DNA of 64,000 bases from Paroedura picta (lineage: Eukaryota > Chordata > Lepidosauria > Squamata > Gekkonidae). The number at the start of each line of letters is the position of its first letter. The first letter of the stretch is position 1. Both the position numbers and the translations under genes were made by a program. Location of the stretch: the NCBI RefSeq assembly GCF_049243985.1, contig NC_135369.1, positions 24,102,765-24,166,764 of the forward strand, given 5' to 3'. Of this stretch, positions 32,835-44,309 are shown in pieces. The notes under the pieces are model-generated. The model worked only from the letters and a program-made list of their open reading frames with translations, was not told the origin of the DNA and made no database searches.

Positions 32835-33130
32835 GGTCCCTCCCCGGCCGCGGAGCGAGGGTCGGACGGCGGGGCCCGGGCCAGCGGCCGGAGCGGGGGA
32901 AGGCGCCGCCTTCGGGGCGGAGTGCACAAGCGGCCGCTGGGAAGGGGAAGGAAGGAAGGAGGGGAGGCTTAGGCGCCGCCCGGCTTCCTCTTTCAGGGCT
33001 GCAGCGCCGGGGACGGACAGGGGCGGCGATCGTGGCTAAGGCCCGACCTCCCCCGACCCTCTGGGCACGTGCAGAGTACGCAGCACTCGGGGACCTACCG
33101 CTAGGCCGGCTCCGTCTATGAACAGGCGGG
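32390..33130 (-). promoter_or_regulatory. MAP4K2: MAP4K2 CpG-island promoter and 5' UTR
   Basis: A GC- and CpG-rich block spans coding exon 1 and about 300 bases upstream of it. No TATA box is seen. An E-box CACGTG lies at 33066-33071. The transcription start cannot be fixed from sequence. A 299-codon plus-strand frame across this block is a composition artefact. Confidence 0.75.
32739..32834 (-). CDS. MAP4K2: MAP4K2 coding exon 1
   Basis: Residues 1-32. The start ATG at 32834-32832 has A at -3 (context GGGACCATGA), and the protein opens [13 protein letters not shown], matching human [13 protein letters not shown]. It carries the glycine-rich loop. Donor AAG/GTGCGC, phase 0. Confidence 0.97.
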
Positions 33131-33821
33131 AGTGGAAAGGTCTCCGCGCACTTGCTCAGAATTAACGGCTTTTTATCAAGTTGGGTACGATGCAGGTGCC
33201 TCTGAGCATGCAAAGAGTTTCTTGGCCCCTGAAGCACGGGGAGTTGAGCTTCTCTGCGGAAATGCAGCGCGCGCTGCCTCTGGGCCCTGGACTCAGCCTC
33301 AACTGTCACGAAGACCTGGGATGTGAGAACTACGGTGCCTCTGAGCACATGCTTGGATTTGCCTCTTCGCTTCCAGGCTCCTAAGCGGAAAGGCTCGCAA
33401 GGGAATACGTCAAAGCAGGCGGGACAGTGTTGTGTTTTAAGTATGGAGAAGTTTAGTCGCTTATATGTGTGTTTAACTGTTCCAGTGCTGGCTTAGGATT
33501 TGGGAGGACATCAGCCCTTTATTGTGAAGCTCCCTGGGTAACCACCGGCCACTCCACTTTCTGCCTGTCCTACATCGCAGGGTTGTTGTGAGAACAGAAT
33601 AAAGGAGGAAGGAACCACTGACAGGGCCCCAACTCCCTCGGAGGAAGGGTGTGATAAATACCTGAGGAAATTACTCCCTAGTCATGATCACATCTCTAGG
33701 CTTTGAAAACAAGAATGGCTAAGGCAATTGGTGCTTCCGGCTGAGGCAACTGGTGTTACACCCCGGAAGGCTTTCTGTTTAGCCTCCTGCCCCCTCCACT
33801 GTGCTTCTGGTTGTAATATTG

Positions 33822-33851
33822 CACCACCACCACCACCACCACCACCACCAC
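33822..33851. repeat. (CAC)n microsatellite
   Basis: About ten CAC/ACC units upstream of MAP4K2. Confidence 0.95.
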
Positions 33852-33989
33852 TACTCCAGGCTCAGGGTTGGGGCTTCATTCAAAGAGTCTTAAGTCTCAG
33901 ATTTCAGTTAAATACAAATTAATGTGCATATGGATAAGAATAACTTTGAATGGGAAAAAAAGATTCTTGGGTTTAGATTATCTTCCCAC

Positions 33990-34300
33990 CCTTGTGGGAG
34001 TTTCTAATCTGGAGAGCCTGGTTTGATTCCCTGTTCTTCCACATGCAGCCAGCTGGGTGACCTTGGGCTAGTCACATTCCTGATAGATCTGTTCTCACAG
34101 AGCAGTTCTGTCAGAGCTCTCAGCCCCACCTCCCTCACAGGGTGTCTGCTGTGGGGAGAGGAAGGGAAGACAATTGTAAGCCATTTTGAGACTCCTTTTG
34201 GTGATGAAAAGTGGGGTATAGAAACTAACCTTCCTTTAAGTAGTGAAAAATGGGGTATAAAAACCAACTTTTCTTTGTTGTGTGTGAGAGAAAGCGGAAG
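33990..34300 (+). mobile_element. Sauria-type tRNA SINE, head-truncated
   Basis: Begins inside the tRNA part (TCTAATCTGGAGAGCC) and carries a partly repeated tail. Just upstream of the MAP4K2 promoter. Confidence 0.75.
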
Positions 34301-34821
34301 AACCTTTCTAAAAGATCCTCTATTCATCAGCTTCGATAAGTACTTAATTAAAAAAATATGCATTGATGTTTCCGCTCAGTTTTATTGTGAGCACTTAGTG
34401 GTCAGTTGTAGTAGTTAATGATCAGAAATGCATTCATCTCCTTCACCCTTTCCTCTCACTTGAATGGCAGGCAAAAGGGTTTGCTTGTAGCACCCTTTTC
34501 TTCAGGACTGAACTGCAATCAAAAGTTGAAGAAGAAGAACAGTTCATCCCAGAACATAGGATTGACTTGTGGAACTCACAGGTGCAGGATGTAGAATAGC
34601 TTATTGCTTGGACAGCTTTCTAAGGCTGTATCTGTCCTTGATGCTCACTCGATGGAACCTGTTTCTTCAGAGACTGGGGTACCTCTGAAGAGCAGTTGCC
34701 CAGAGTCAATAAACAAGGAGACGTTTTCGGCTTCTGTGCTGTCTCTGGGCCTTCCTGGGGGGCTTCCGGTTGGCCACTGTGGGCAACAAGATGCTGGATT
34801 CAGTGGAATGTCTGATCCCAT

Positions 34822-34915
34822 CTGGCCTGACCTTGATCTCCCAGGCTCTTCAGATGTCAGAAGTTAAGCAGGCTTGACCTGGTTAGCACATGGATGGGAG
34901 ATCGCTACCCAGAGG
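34822..34915 (+). mobile_element. 5S rRNA-derived SINE, head fragment
   Basis: GAAGTTAAGCAGGC then ACATGGATGGGAGATCGC match the 5S internal promoter region. Confidence 0.6.
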
Positions 34916-35087
34916 CAAGCGAGGGCACCCCACCTCTGAACTCCCCTTGCCTCAGAAGCCCTCGTTGCCATAAATGGGCTGTGACCCGAAGGCCCTTTCG
35001 CTTCCAGGATCCTATCTGGCAAGAGCCTCGTCTGTGACTTTCGTGTGTGCTGGAGACACAAGATGCCAATGAACTTATTGTCTGCGC

Positions 35088-35165
35088 CAGCTTTCTTCAA
35101 CTTTTTAAGCATGTAGGAGCCCCGAAATATCTTTCAGGCTTCGAGGAGTCCTGGAACTGGGACGG
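35088..35165. mobile_element. hAT-E fragment
   Basis: CTTTCTTCAACTTTTTAAGC followed by decayed family sequence; no right terminus. Confidence 0.5.
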
Positions 35166-36007
35166 AAGTGTGGTTGAGTCCATTCAGGCAGGCTGTAGGG
35201 GAAAGACTGGGGACAGGAGCCCCTGGTTGGGAGCCCTGGTCTCCTCCCTGGGTGCTGCCGGAGTGAGTCAGAGGTGCAAGTTCTGCACTGCTGCCCCCTT
35301 CAGGACACTGCTTAGTTCAAACCACAGACCCTATTCAAAAGGTAGCAACTGACCCAGAAGTTGGCAAGATCAATGCAAGCATTAGATGGGCCAACGAGCC
35401 TTAGGAACCATGGCAGGAGAGAGGAATTTCCACAATGGCACTGCCAGTTTGCTTGCTTTTATTAAGTTTGGGGGTGGGGGCTGTCCTCAGTCCTGCTGAC
35501 TTTTTGATGTGGAACACATCTTCTGGCTCACAACCTGGGACGGAAATGGGAACGGACGTGACATCTATAGTCCAGCCCCAGAGAGTGAGCCAGAAGAGGC
35601 TGGGCCAGCTGTGGGGCGGCGTGGGAGGTGGCCAGTCAGTGCCATGACTGCCCAAGGCCTCAGGATGCTCATGGAGTGCAGGAGGCAACCCAGCCAGTGC
35701 AGCGCCATCCCGCCCAAGGCGGGAATGTGGGGGAAGGTGCTTGTGTGTGTATGTGTGTGTGAGAGAGAGGGCGGAGGGGGAGGGGGAACAAGGAGCCCCG
35801 GAGCCCCAGGTATGTGTTCTACATACCTGGTGAGAGTCAGGTTGTCAGTGATTTTTTTCCCATCCATTCCAGGCTACGCCAGCAAAGCAGGAAGGCCTGT
35901 CAGCAAGAGTTAGGGCCACCTCTGACTGTTCCCATCTGCTCCTGGAATTAAGTCCCACTGACAAAGCCAAGAAGGGTTATTCTGATTTTGTTTCCCTTCC
36001 TGAAGAC

Positions 36008-36226
36008 CAGCAGTTCTCAACCGCCATAACACCGTGACCTCAACTGTGGTGGTAGCAGCATGTGCATGCGCATGTGCGCAGGTACACAACAATATGTAAG
36101 CAGCGTGGAGGCAGCCAGTGCCATGGCTCCGCTGTCAGCCACAGCGGCAGCCCCCAACCTGGCAGCCCTGCGGAAGGAGCCAGGTGACCCCAATTGGGGT
36201 CGGGACCCCAAGGTTGAGAACCACTG
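36008..36226. mobile_element. hAT-C MITE, short form
   Basis: Right terminus GGTTGAGAACCACTG; flanks CTGAAGAC / CTGTAGAC. Between the genes. Confidence 0.8.
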
Positions 36227-36326
36227 CTGTAGACACTGGTACCTGCACACATTATTTATCACACGACACAGGAAACATATCATCATACCACATAAAAAAT
36301 GCATGGTTCTTCTGACGACATTCCAA

Positions 36327-36402
36327 GCCTCTGATTGGTCCTCAGTGGGGGCATGACCCCAATAGAGTGATGACATTCCCCCACTGAGGGCCAATCAGAG
36401 GC
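36327..36402. repeat. 25-bp inverted repeat with CCAAT motifs
   Basis: Arms 36327-36351 and 36378-36402 are reverse complements but for one base; each holds GATTGG or CCAATC. Confidence 0.85.
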
Positions 36403-37005
36403 TCGTCCCCACCCCTTTCCTCTCTTCCTCCATTCCACTTCCTGGCATTTGGCAGGACATAAGTTGGGCATTGGCCATCCAGTCGCACTCTGCTGTGTTC
36501 TGCCATTGCAATCCACAGCCCCTGCCCTCCTGGTCACGAAGAAGACAGCTGGCCACCCACATGTGCTGCCAAACTTGGCTGCTGGGAGAGTTGGAGGAGC
36601 CTGTCCACCTTCACTCTGCTGCACCAGCCCAGCTGGCCTGCCTTGCTGCCAGGCACGCCCTGGGTTGTGGGGGTCCTTCTGCCTTTTTACAACCCATTTT
36701 TAAAATGGGCTTTCCTCCTAGTAATAACAAAATATGCAGCCAAGTAGGTACAAATGGAGCAGTCCCCCTAAATACTAATATCTAAGTTTTCAATCCATTC
36801 AATTGTAGCTGGGGAGAGTACAAAGAGCTCCATCACATCTCCTTGGAAAGCACAACACTCATATTCCGGTGTCAGATGAAAAATAGTTTGGTGGGATGCA
36901 CCACAGTCACATTCAGGGCCTGGCATTTTGCCCCCTTTAAACAACAGGTCTGCATGACTGCCAACACCTGTTTATATTCTATTAGCCATTGTCCATACTT
37001 TATAA

Positions 37006-37226
37006 CAGTGGTCCCCAACCCCCGGTCCGGGGACCAGTCCCAGTCCGTGGATCAGTCGGTACCAGGCTGCAGCTCCTCGTCCTCCCCGGCTGCTGCCTCG
37101 GGGGCTGCCCTGCACCCAGGCAGCAGCGATGTTCCTCGGTAAAAGACTAGCCCCCCCACCCCCGGGCCTCAGTAAAATTGTCAAGCATTGACCGCTCCCC
37201 GGTGATAAAAAGGTTGGGGACCACTG
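37006..37226. mobile_element. hAT-B MITE
   Basis: 221 bp with perfect duplication CTTTATAA, between the two genes. It interrupts an unclassified sequence. Confidence 0.92.
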
Positions 37227-37584
37227 CTTTATAAGGCAAGTAAAACCCTGTGGGCCTCTTGTTGATGTTTATCAGGTTATGAATACCGGGTGGAACTGAC
37301 TATCCATATCCGCAGTCATTCATTTCCTAGATTGAAATGTTGTGATTGCAGGATTTCTGCAGATCTTATTGCCAGGTGTTGGGACTTAAAGCCGAATATG
37401 CCCGTGTCAGCCATATCTCTGTGGCTGGATAGCTCTCTGTTTTCAATGATATTTCTATATTCACCTGCACACATTTGCTTGCACACGGGCATACAGCCAA
37501 ACTGTCCTCATTTGTGAAGGAGGGCCCAGCGTGCCAAACTAGGGGACCCCGGTAGCCTCGAGGGACAGCAGGGAGCGGGAGGAA

Positions 37585-37586
<2 letters not shown>

Positions 37587-37622
<36 letters not shown>
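37587..37622. repeat. (AG)n microsatellite
   Basis: About 17 AG units in the spacer between the genes. Confidence 0.95.
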
Positions 37623-37624
<2 letters not shown>

Positions 37625-38164
37625 CCTGTCAAAGCTAGCAGGGCCAGAAAAGTCATTTCTCTAATTAGACTGCACAACGGGAACCCTGCCAGGATGGTAT
37701 AATTATCTAAGTGCTTGTGACAGAAAAAGTACTGCTTTTAAGAATCTGCTGTTTCCATGCGCAGAGCGGCCGTTCCTTCATGATAGGATGGGAGAGCGCC
37801 TGGAAGTCCAGCCAGCCCCCCATCCTGACACCTGCAGCGGTGAGCTAGACATCGGTACCTTTCTTCCATGGTGGAATACAAGACAGCACAGTGGGGGTGT
37901 CCCTGGGCACAGCCCAGACCCCACACTGTGTCGCTTCTGCACAGCGGCATCATTAGCTGGTTATTAAACATTTATACCCCACTTCTCTGTAAAGTTCAAA
38001 GCCGCTTCTCCCCCAGTCACAGGTTAAAATGCAATGGCAGCAATGCAAAATTAAGGTCAATTAAGCATTAAAGAATTTGCCACAGTACCTTCTGGAAAAC
38101 TGGAACCGCACACATGCTGGTGATCACCCAAATGGATCTATTAAAAAATCACAAGGTATTTGAA

Positions 38165-38350
38165 GGATGAGCAGCCTGAATAGCCCAGACTTGTCAGAGC
38201 TTGGAAGCTAAGTAGGGTCGGTGACTGGCTGCAAGACCATTATGAAAGACCAGAGTTGCTTTGGAGAGGAAGGCACTGGCAAACTACCTCTGCCCAGCTC
38301 TTGCCTTGAAAACCCTATGAGGGGTTGCTATGAGAGTTGGGTGTGACTTG
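38165..38350 (+). mobile_element. 5S rRNA-derived SINE
   Basis: GGAAGCTAAGTAGGGTCGG, the tail AAGGCACTGGCAAACTACCT, and the end TTGATGACAATTATT. Confidence 0.68.
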
Positions 38351-38359
38351 ATGACAATT

Positions 38360-39890
38360 ATTAGTATTTTTCAAAGGAATGAGCTATCAGTGGCCATGAT
38401 GATTAAACAGAGCTTCCACATTCAGAGGCAGTCAACGAATGTCAATGCTGAGGGGGAACAAGAGGTGGTCCTGGCCTTGATGTTGTGCCTGGTCATCAGG
38501 TGGGTCACTGTAAAACTGGCTGACAAACTGCATCCACCCTACATCTGATCCAGTAGAGTTGCTCTTACATTGGACAGATAATTATCCTAGATGCTTTAGG
38601 CTGATCCTGCACTGAGCAGGAGGTTGGTCTAGATGGCCTGTATAACCCCTTCCGGCTCTAGGATTCTATGACTCTACATTTTTAACAGCCACAAGGAAGT
38701 AAGCCTTGCCCTGCAAACATCCACATAGAGGCCATGCCATAAAATGGGGACCACAATCACGAAAGAAGTTGGTTTGGCAGAAGAAGACCGCACCTGGCAA
38801 ACACACTGAACAGTCAATAGTAATTAATGCGTAGACTCAAGATGACAAGTGGGTGGATAGACCATAGACTGCATCAGATATTTTGTAAATTATAGGTCTG
38901 CGTGCACTGAGGTCAAGTTCACTCATATCACGACTTCGTACTGAATGGGGAGAAGGCAGAGCATCAAGGGGAAGTGGAGCTCCTGAATCCCTTCAAGAGG
39001 AGGAGGGAATTTAGGCAGGGGGAGATTCTCACCCCATGCACGACACTGCGCTGATCAAGAGTTGCCATGCAAGTGTTACGGCTTGAATCCATCATTGCAT
39101 CCCACCACAGATTGCAGTGGAGGAAATCACCCCCAACATCCTGCTTTTCAACAGAGATCAAAGGGAGCAGGCATTAAAAGATCAGCAAGCCCCCCCCCTC
39201 AATCTGTGCTTCAGCCTCACCATCTGCAACATGCAGCTGATCTGGTTGATCTTGCCAGATTATGGAGATCATGTATAATAGGGAGGTGCTTTTTTCGGTC
39301 ATTGGAAGCTTTGCTCTGTAAATGCTAAATATGACCAAGGGTAATCAAGAGATGTACTTGCTGGTTTGAGCTAGGGATCAGTGGCGCAGACCTGGGGGGG
39401 GGCTCTGCCCATGCTCTGAACCCATAACTAGGGAACAGATCCGAGCACTTAGTTTTGGCTAATGAAAAGCGAGACTGCTCAGCTGCACTCAGCAGCCATG
39501 GCTCACCCTTGAACTGAAATCTAGCCACAAAGGGGAGGGGGGAGGGAGAAAGACGGCCGGCCATCTTGTATTCAACCACAAAATAAACATTGAAAATGGT
39601 AGGCCTAGCTAATATGATCAGTAGAAGTACCAGCTATACTGCTGCAGACTTCAGGGGAGGAAAGACTGGGAGAGGTTGCCAGGAGGGAGGGAAGGAGGCC
39701 AGTCTTGTAGGCCTAACTCCTGTTGCCTGCATATGAACATGAAATCTGGCAAAGGACGAAATGTGGTTTCTGTGGGAAGGCACACAGGCTCTCTGTGGCC
39801 TTTAATCCAGGGCCAAACCCTTCAAACCAGCTAACAAAGGCCACTGCTCAACTTGGGGACTGATATAGCCCGACATGTTTTTAGGCCAAA
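38360..39890. other. unassigned spacer middle part
   Basis: One CR1 tail at 38545; otherwise nothing recognised. Confidence 0.4.
38545..38680 (+). mobile_element. CR1-type 3' end
   Basis: GGTTGGTCTAGATGGCCTGT and the end GGATTCTATGACTCTA; same subfamily as 41687. Confidence 0.78.
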
Positions 39891-39895
39891 GCAGA

Positions 39896-40545
39896 AGGAG
39901 GAGGAGAAGGTTGGTTCTTATATGCTGCTTTCTCTACCAGGAATCTCAAAGTGGCTTACAATCCCTCTCCCTTTCCTCTCCCCACAACAGACACCCTGTG
40001 ACATAGGTGGGGCTGTGAGAGCTCTGAGATTACTGAAGAAGAGTTGGTTCTCATATGCCACTTTTCTCTACCTGAAGGAGTCTCAAAGCGGCTTACATTC
40101 GGCTTCCCTTTCCTCTCCCCACAACAGACACCCTGTGAGGTAGAAGAAGAGTTGGTTCTTCTATGCCACTTTTCTCTACCCGAAGGAGTCTCAAAGTTGC
40201 TTACAATTGCCTTCCCTTTCCTCTCCCCACAACAGACACCCTGTGAGGGAGGTGAGGCTGAGAGAGCCCTCATATTACTGAAGAAGAAGAGTTGGTTCTT
40301 ATATGCCGCTTTTCTCTACCTGAAGGGGGCTCAAAGCCGCTTACAATCGCTTTCCCTTTCCTCTCCCCACAACAGACACCCTGTGAGGTGGGTGAGGCTG
40401 AGAGAGCCCTGATATCACTGCTCAGTCAGAACAGCTTTATCAATGCTGTGGTGAGCCCAAGGTCACCCAGCTGGCTGCATGTGGAGGAAGAGTGGGGAAT
40501 CAAACCCGGCTCGCCAGATTAGAAGTCCACACTCCTCACCCTAGC
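39896..40545 (-). mobile_element. Sauria-type SINE multimer (four tandem tails)
   Basis: Four units in the same orientation start near 39898, 40035, 40144 and 40280. Only the last is complete to the tRNA head; the others are tail halves. Confidence 0.82.
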
Positions 40546-40639
40546 AGCACAGGTGCCAACCTTGGGCTGGTCTCTTCTCCAACCACACCTACCTCACGCA
40601 GCTGTTGTGAGGATAAAATAGGAGAGGGCGCTACTCGTA

Positions 40640-40910
40640 CTAGCCGTCTGCTCGTCCCCAGTAGCATATTGGATACCTTCCGACCTGAGGGGCTCATCTT
40701 CCGGCGTCATATCGTTTTGCCTTTCGAACCTGTCCATAGAGTTTTCATGGCAAAGATACTGGAGTGGTTTGCCATTTCCTTCTCCAGTGGATCACCTTTT
40801 GTCAGAGCTCTCAGCTATGACCTGTCCATCTTGGGTGGCCCTGCACGGCATAGCTCATAGCTTCACTGAGCTACGCAAGCCCCCTTGCCACGACAGCGAT
40901 CCTTGAAGGG
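40640..40910 (+). mobile_element. BovB-type LINE/SINE 3' fragment
   Basis: GGCAAAGATACTGGAGTGG and TTTGCCATTTCCTTCTCCAG are typical of the BovB 3' region. Directly follows the SINE multimer. Confidence 0.7.
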
Positions 40911-41283
40911 GAAAAAGCAACATACAAAGTTAAAACATTTACAGTGTTCTTAATACCCCCAGCTAAAATTTCCCAGACAGGGTTTTGTGGTAAAGGAGCC
41001 AGTCTTCTAACCCTGCTCCTCACCCAAGCAGTGAGGCCAGCCTTTACTGGTAGATGTTCTTTTGGACCTTGACCATAAGTCCGGTAGAACAGCTCGGTCT
41101 TACAGGCTTTGAGGAACTGATTTCGGTCCTACAGGGCCCTGATCTCTCCTGGGAGTGCATCCCTGATTGAAGCCAGTTTCACCTCCTTTGGGCCAGGGAC
41201 CCTGAGCAGATGTTAATCCGAAGATCTCTTGGGCGACTGTAGACTGTTGGAATATTTATTTATTTATTTTAGATTTATATGCA

Positions 41284-41572
41284 AGATATAGGTAAAGGTA
41301 AAGGTACCCCCTGTGCAAGCACTGGGTCATGTCTGACCCTTGGGGTGACGCCCTCCAGCGTTTTCATGGCAGACTCAATACGGGGTGGTTTGCCAGTGCC
41401 TTCCCCAGTCATTACCGTTTACCCCCCAGCAAGCTGGGTACTCATTTTACCGACCTCGGAAGGATGGAAGGCTGAGTCAACCTTGAGCCGGCTGCTGGGA
41501 TTGAACTCCCAGCCTCATGGGCAGAGCTTTCAGACAGCTGCCTTACCACTCTGCACCACAAGAGGCTCATGC
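41284..41572 (-). mobile_element. tRNA SINE (GTGGTTTGCCAGTGCC type), full
   Basis: Minus-strand head TTGTGGTGCAGAGTGGTAAG, box B GAGTTCAATCCC, body with CATGACCCAGTGC, tail (TACCTTTACC). Confidence 0.78.
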
Positions 41573-41613
41573 AAGATATACAGTGTGCATAAGATAAAGG
41601 GTGTCCTGTAGGG

Positions 41614-41842
41614 CAGGGGTAGTCAAGCTGTGGTCCTCCAGATGTTCATGGACTACAATTCCCATGAGCCCCTGCCAGCAAACGCTTTAGGATGCTTAGG
41701 GCTAATCCTGCGTTGAGCAGGGGGTTGGACTAGATGGCCTGTATGGCCCCTTCCAACTCTATGATTCTATGGTTCTATGATTCTATGATTCTATGAATTG
41801 TAGTCCATGAACATCTGGAGGACCACAGCGTAACTACCCCTG
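41614..41842. mobile_element. hAT-A MITE interrupted by a CR1 3' end
   Basis: Perfect 8-bp duplication CTGTAGGG outside. The inner part of the right arm is replaced by 41687-41795, a CR1-type tail. Confidence 0.88.
41687..41795 (+). mobile_element. CR1-type 3' end inserted in hAT-A
   Basis: TTAGGATGCTTAGGGCTAAT to repeated TTCTATGA, sitting between the two arms of the element at 41614. Confidence 0.82.
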
Positions 41843-42334
41843 CTGTAGGGGGTATCGGAAGACATATATATTTAGCATGGATAGGATAGGAACTTCCTGA
41901 TGACTTTCAAATTATCTCCTCCAGTGTCCTGATTGGCTCAACAGACTTACTTCTTGTTTGAGGACGCTTTCTCCCTGCTTGGCTCCAGAGCAGTTGTTGA
42001 AAACTGCCGCTAGGTAGGATGTTTAAACCTGAATACTGCTGCTCCCAGCAAGCTGTCTTGCGGTGGTTCACAAAAGAATAAAAATCATATACAACACAGT
42101 CACATCATTAATAATCCTATAAACAATCCCTGAAAATCCTCTCTCTCTGTGCTTAGATAGCTGTTTCTCCTCTGAATAAAAACTATTTTATTCTTTAAAT
42201 TGCCTGGTGCTGCACCCAATCTGCACATTCAAAATCTGCCCACATAGAAGCCAAAAGTTCCCACATCGCTGTCCCTTCTGAAATACCGGGGTACTTTGTA
42301 AAAAAAGACATATGCTGGCATGTGCCATACAGAT

Positions 42335-42552
42335 TCTCAATGTGAGGATAGCCCAGGATTGCCCGATCTCATCAAATCTCGGAAACGAAGCAGAATTGGC
42401 CCTTTGTAGTACTTGGCTGGAACAGCAAGGTCATGATAGAGGCAGGCAGCGACAAACCGGCTTAGAACGTCTCTTGCCCAGCTGCCAGACAATCCTAGGA
42501 CCTCCTAGCTATACTACACAAGTGCCCCATGATAAAGATGATAAATAACAGT
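42335..42552 (+). mobile_element. 5S rRNA-derived SINE
   Basis: GCCCGATCTCATCAAATCTC and AGTACTTGGCTGGAACAGC follow vertebrate 5S rRNA; then the family tail. Confidence 0.72.
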
Positions 42553-42764
42553 GTTTGACCCATTTTGAACCAGTTGGCCTCCAAAGCTGTAAGGAAATAG
42601 AAGATGCAGAGGGATGTAAGGATGTTTCCTGTTTGTGTAAAGTGAGAGGGATCCATCCCCATAAAACATTAGGATGTGAATTTCATCAAAAGGGAAAAAA
42701 GGCTGGCTATAAATTCACTAAGATGAAATGCCTCCTCTCATCCACTTTCCACAGAATGCTGCTT

Positions 42765-43010
42765 CTACCACGATGTCAGGCATTTCTACCTTGCTTTTCT
42801 CCCCAAGGGAGACCCAAAGCAACTTAGGAAATTATCCCATCTCCATGTTATCCTCACAACAATCCTGTGAGGTAGGTGAGGCCAAGTGTGTGCAACGGCC
42901 CAACCTGATCCAGTGAACTTCCATAGCATAGGTGGGGGTGGTGGGGTTTGAACTGGATTCTCCCAGTTGGTAGCCTGAAATCATAACCACTACCTCTGCA
43001 CCAGTACAAA
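42765..43010 (-). mobile_element. tRNA SINE (TGGGTGACCTTGG-related)
   Basis: AATCCTGTGAGGTAGGTGAG and GGGGTTTGAACTGGATTCTC, with a head CCACTACCTCTGCACC at the right. Confidence 0.55.
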
Positions 43011-43033
43011 TGGCACCTTTTTGGCCACCCATC

Positions 43034-43297
43034 AAAGAACAGTTGTTTTTTATGCCCTGCTTTTCACTGCCCAAGTAGCTTTACAGTCACCTTCCTTGCC
43101 TCCCCCCATAACAGACATCCTGCGAGGTAGGTGAGGCCGAGAGAGCTCTGAAAGGACTGCTCTGTGAGAACAGCACTATCAGGGCTGTGACAAGCCCAAG
43201 ATCACCCAGCTGGGCACATGTGGAGGAGGAGCAGGGAATCAAACCCGGCTCACCAGATTAGAAGCCGCTGCTCTTAACCACTACACCAAGCTGGCTC
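43034..43297 (-). mobile_element. Sauria-type tRNA SINE
   Basis: Full length; the head at the right ends CACTACACCAAGCTGGCTC. Confidence 0.8.
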
Positions 43298-43999
43298 AGA
43301 TGATGCCACAGCTCCAAATACAGCCCACTTGGAAGGAAAAGGACTTACACTGCAGGGGAGGACCGAAGGCTTGATTTTTTTCAGAGGAGTTTACCAAGGC
43401 ATTTGAGAGAAATCCGAAAGAAAGCCTCACTTCAGGGAATATTTTGGAATCTAAAAGCTTGGGGGGTGGGGGGGAGTGTGACCTGTTTTTCTGCCCAGCC
43501 TTTGATGCTGATCTGGGGCAATGAGGCGCAACAGAGTCATCGGCTGTCAGGGGGAAAAAATATCCAGGCTGTCTGCTCCCATCAGGTCAGAAGGATCTAA
43601 GGCAGCGCTGTGATGCCTAAAGGTAAATTCCTGGAATAAGGAGGATTTGTCAGCAGCTTTTGATCTCAGCTCTGTAGCATCTTACAAAATGGAAATCTGA
43701 GAGGCACTGAAAAAAAAAGCCCAGTTATGAAAAGGTGGGGAATTCTAATTTATTGCAGACATCTGGGGTGGGGGGAAAGGTGGAATTTGGGACATCCAAA
43801 ATGCTGTGCAGTCTGGAAGAGATTTTGCAAAATCATATTGTTGACGCCAAAGGTGGCTAGAGCGGATACATCAGGTGACAGAGGCAGTGCGCTGGCAGAG
43901 CAGAGAACTGGGATCTGCCAGACTGCAAAGACTGTGAGACACGATCCATTTTTCCCATTCTGCAAAGCCTGCCCACCTCTAAACCAGTCTTCTGACCTA

Positions 44000-44225
44000 G
44001 GGGAGGGGCTGGGGCTCAGAGGCAGAGCATGGGCTTGGTCTTCAGAAGGTCTCCGGTTCAATCCCCGGCACCTCCAGCTGAAAGGACCGGGCACTAGGTG
44101 ATCTGAAAGGTCCTCTTCCCCAAGATCCTGGAATCTGCTGCCTCTCTGAGAAGGCAGCACTGGCTGTGATGGACCAAGGGTCTGAAGCAGCATATGGCAT
44201 GCGTCCCTCAGCATGGTTGCAGTAC
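44000..44225 (+). mobile_element. tRNA SINE (GGCATGCAGAAGG type) beyond the MEN1 3' end
   Basis: GGGGCTCAGAGGCAGAGCAT head and CGGTTCAATCCCCGGCACC box B; the tail has GATGGACCAAGGGTCTGA. Confidence 0.75.
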
Positions 44226-44252
44226 CTTCCTGCATGGTTGCAGTACCTTCCT
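44211..44252. repeat. 21-bp tandem duplication
   Basis: GCATGGTTGCAGTACCTTCC plus T, twice without change, 60 bp beyond the MEN1 poly(A) signal. Confidence 0.95.
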
Positions 44253-44309
44253 GAAAAAGGATCCACTCTGTTGCAATGTGGGCGAAAAAATTACATGAAG
44301 AGACCTCTT

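Larger units (their letters stand above)
34310..36000. other. unassigned spacer left part
   Basis: Holds the 5S-SINE head (34822) and hAT-E fragment (35088). 35400-35800 is GC-rich with a GT run; no gene recognised. Confidence 0.4.

Noticed and set aside
32222-33121. 299-codon plus-strand open frame, the longest in the window
   Set aside because: It runs across the MAP4K2 promoter and exon 1 antisense; length is due to high GC, the peptide is Pro/Arg/Gly-rich and matches nothing.
35400-35913. GC-rich open frames in the spacer
   Set aside because: No splice-phase support, no recognisable domain, and a GT microsatellite within.
42335-42430. 5S rRNA gene
   Set aside because: Only the promoter-containing part resembles 5S, it is diverged and joined to a SINE tail shared with other loci.
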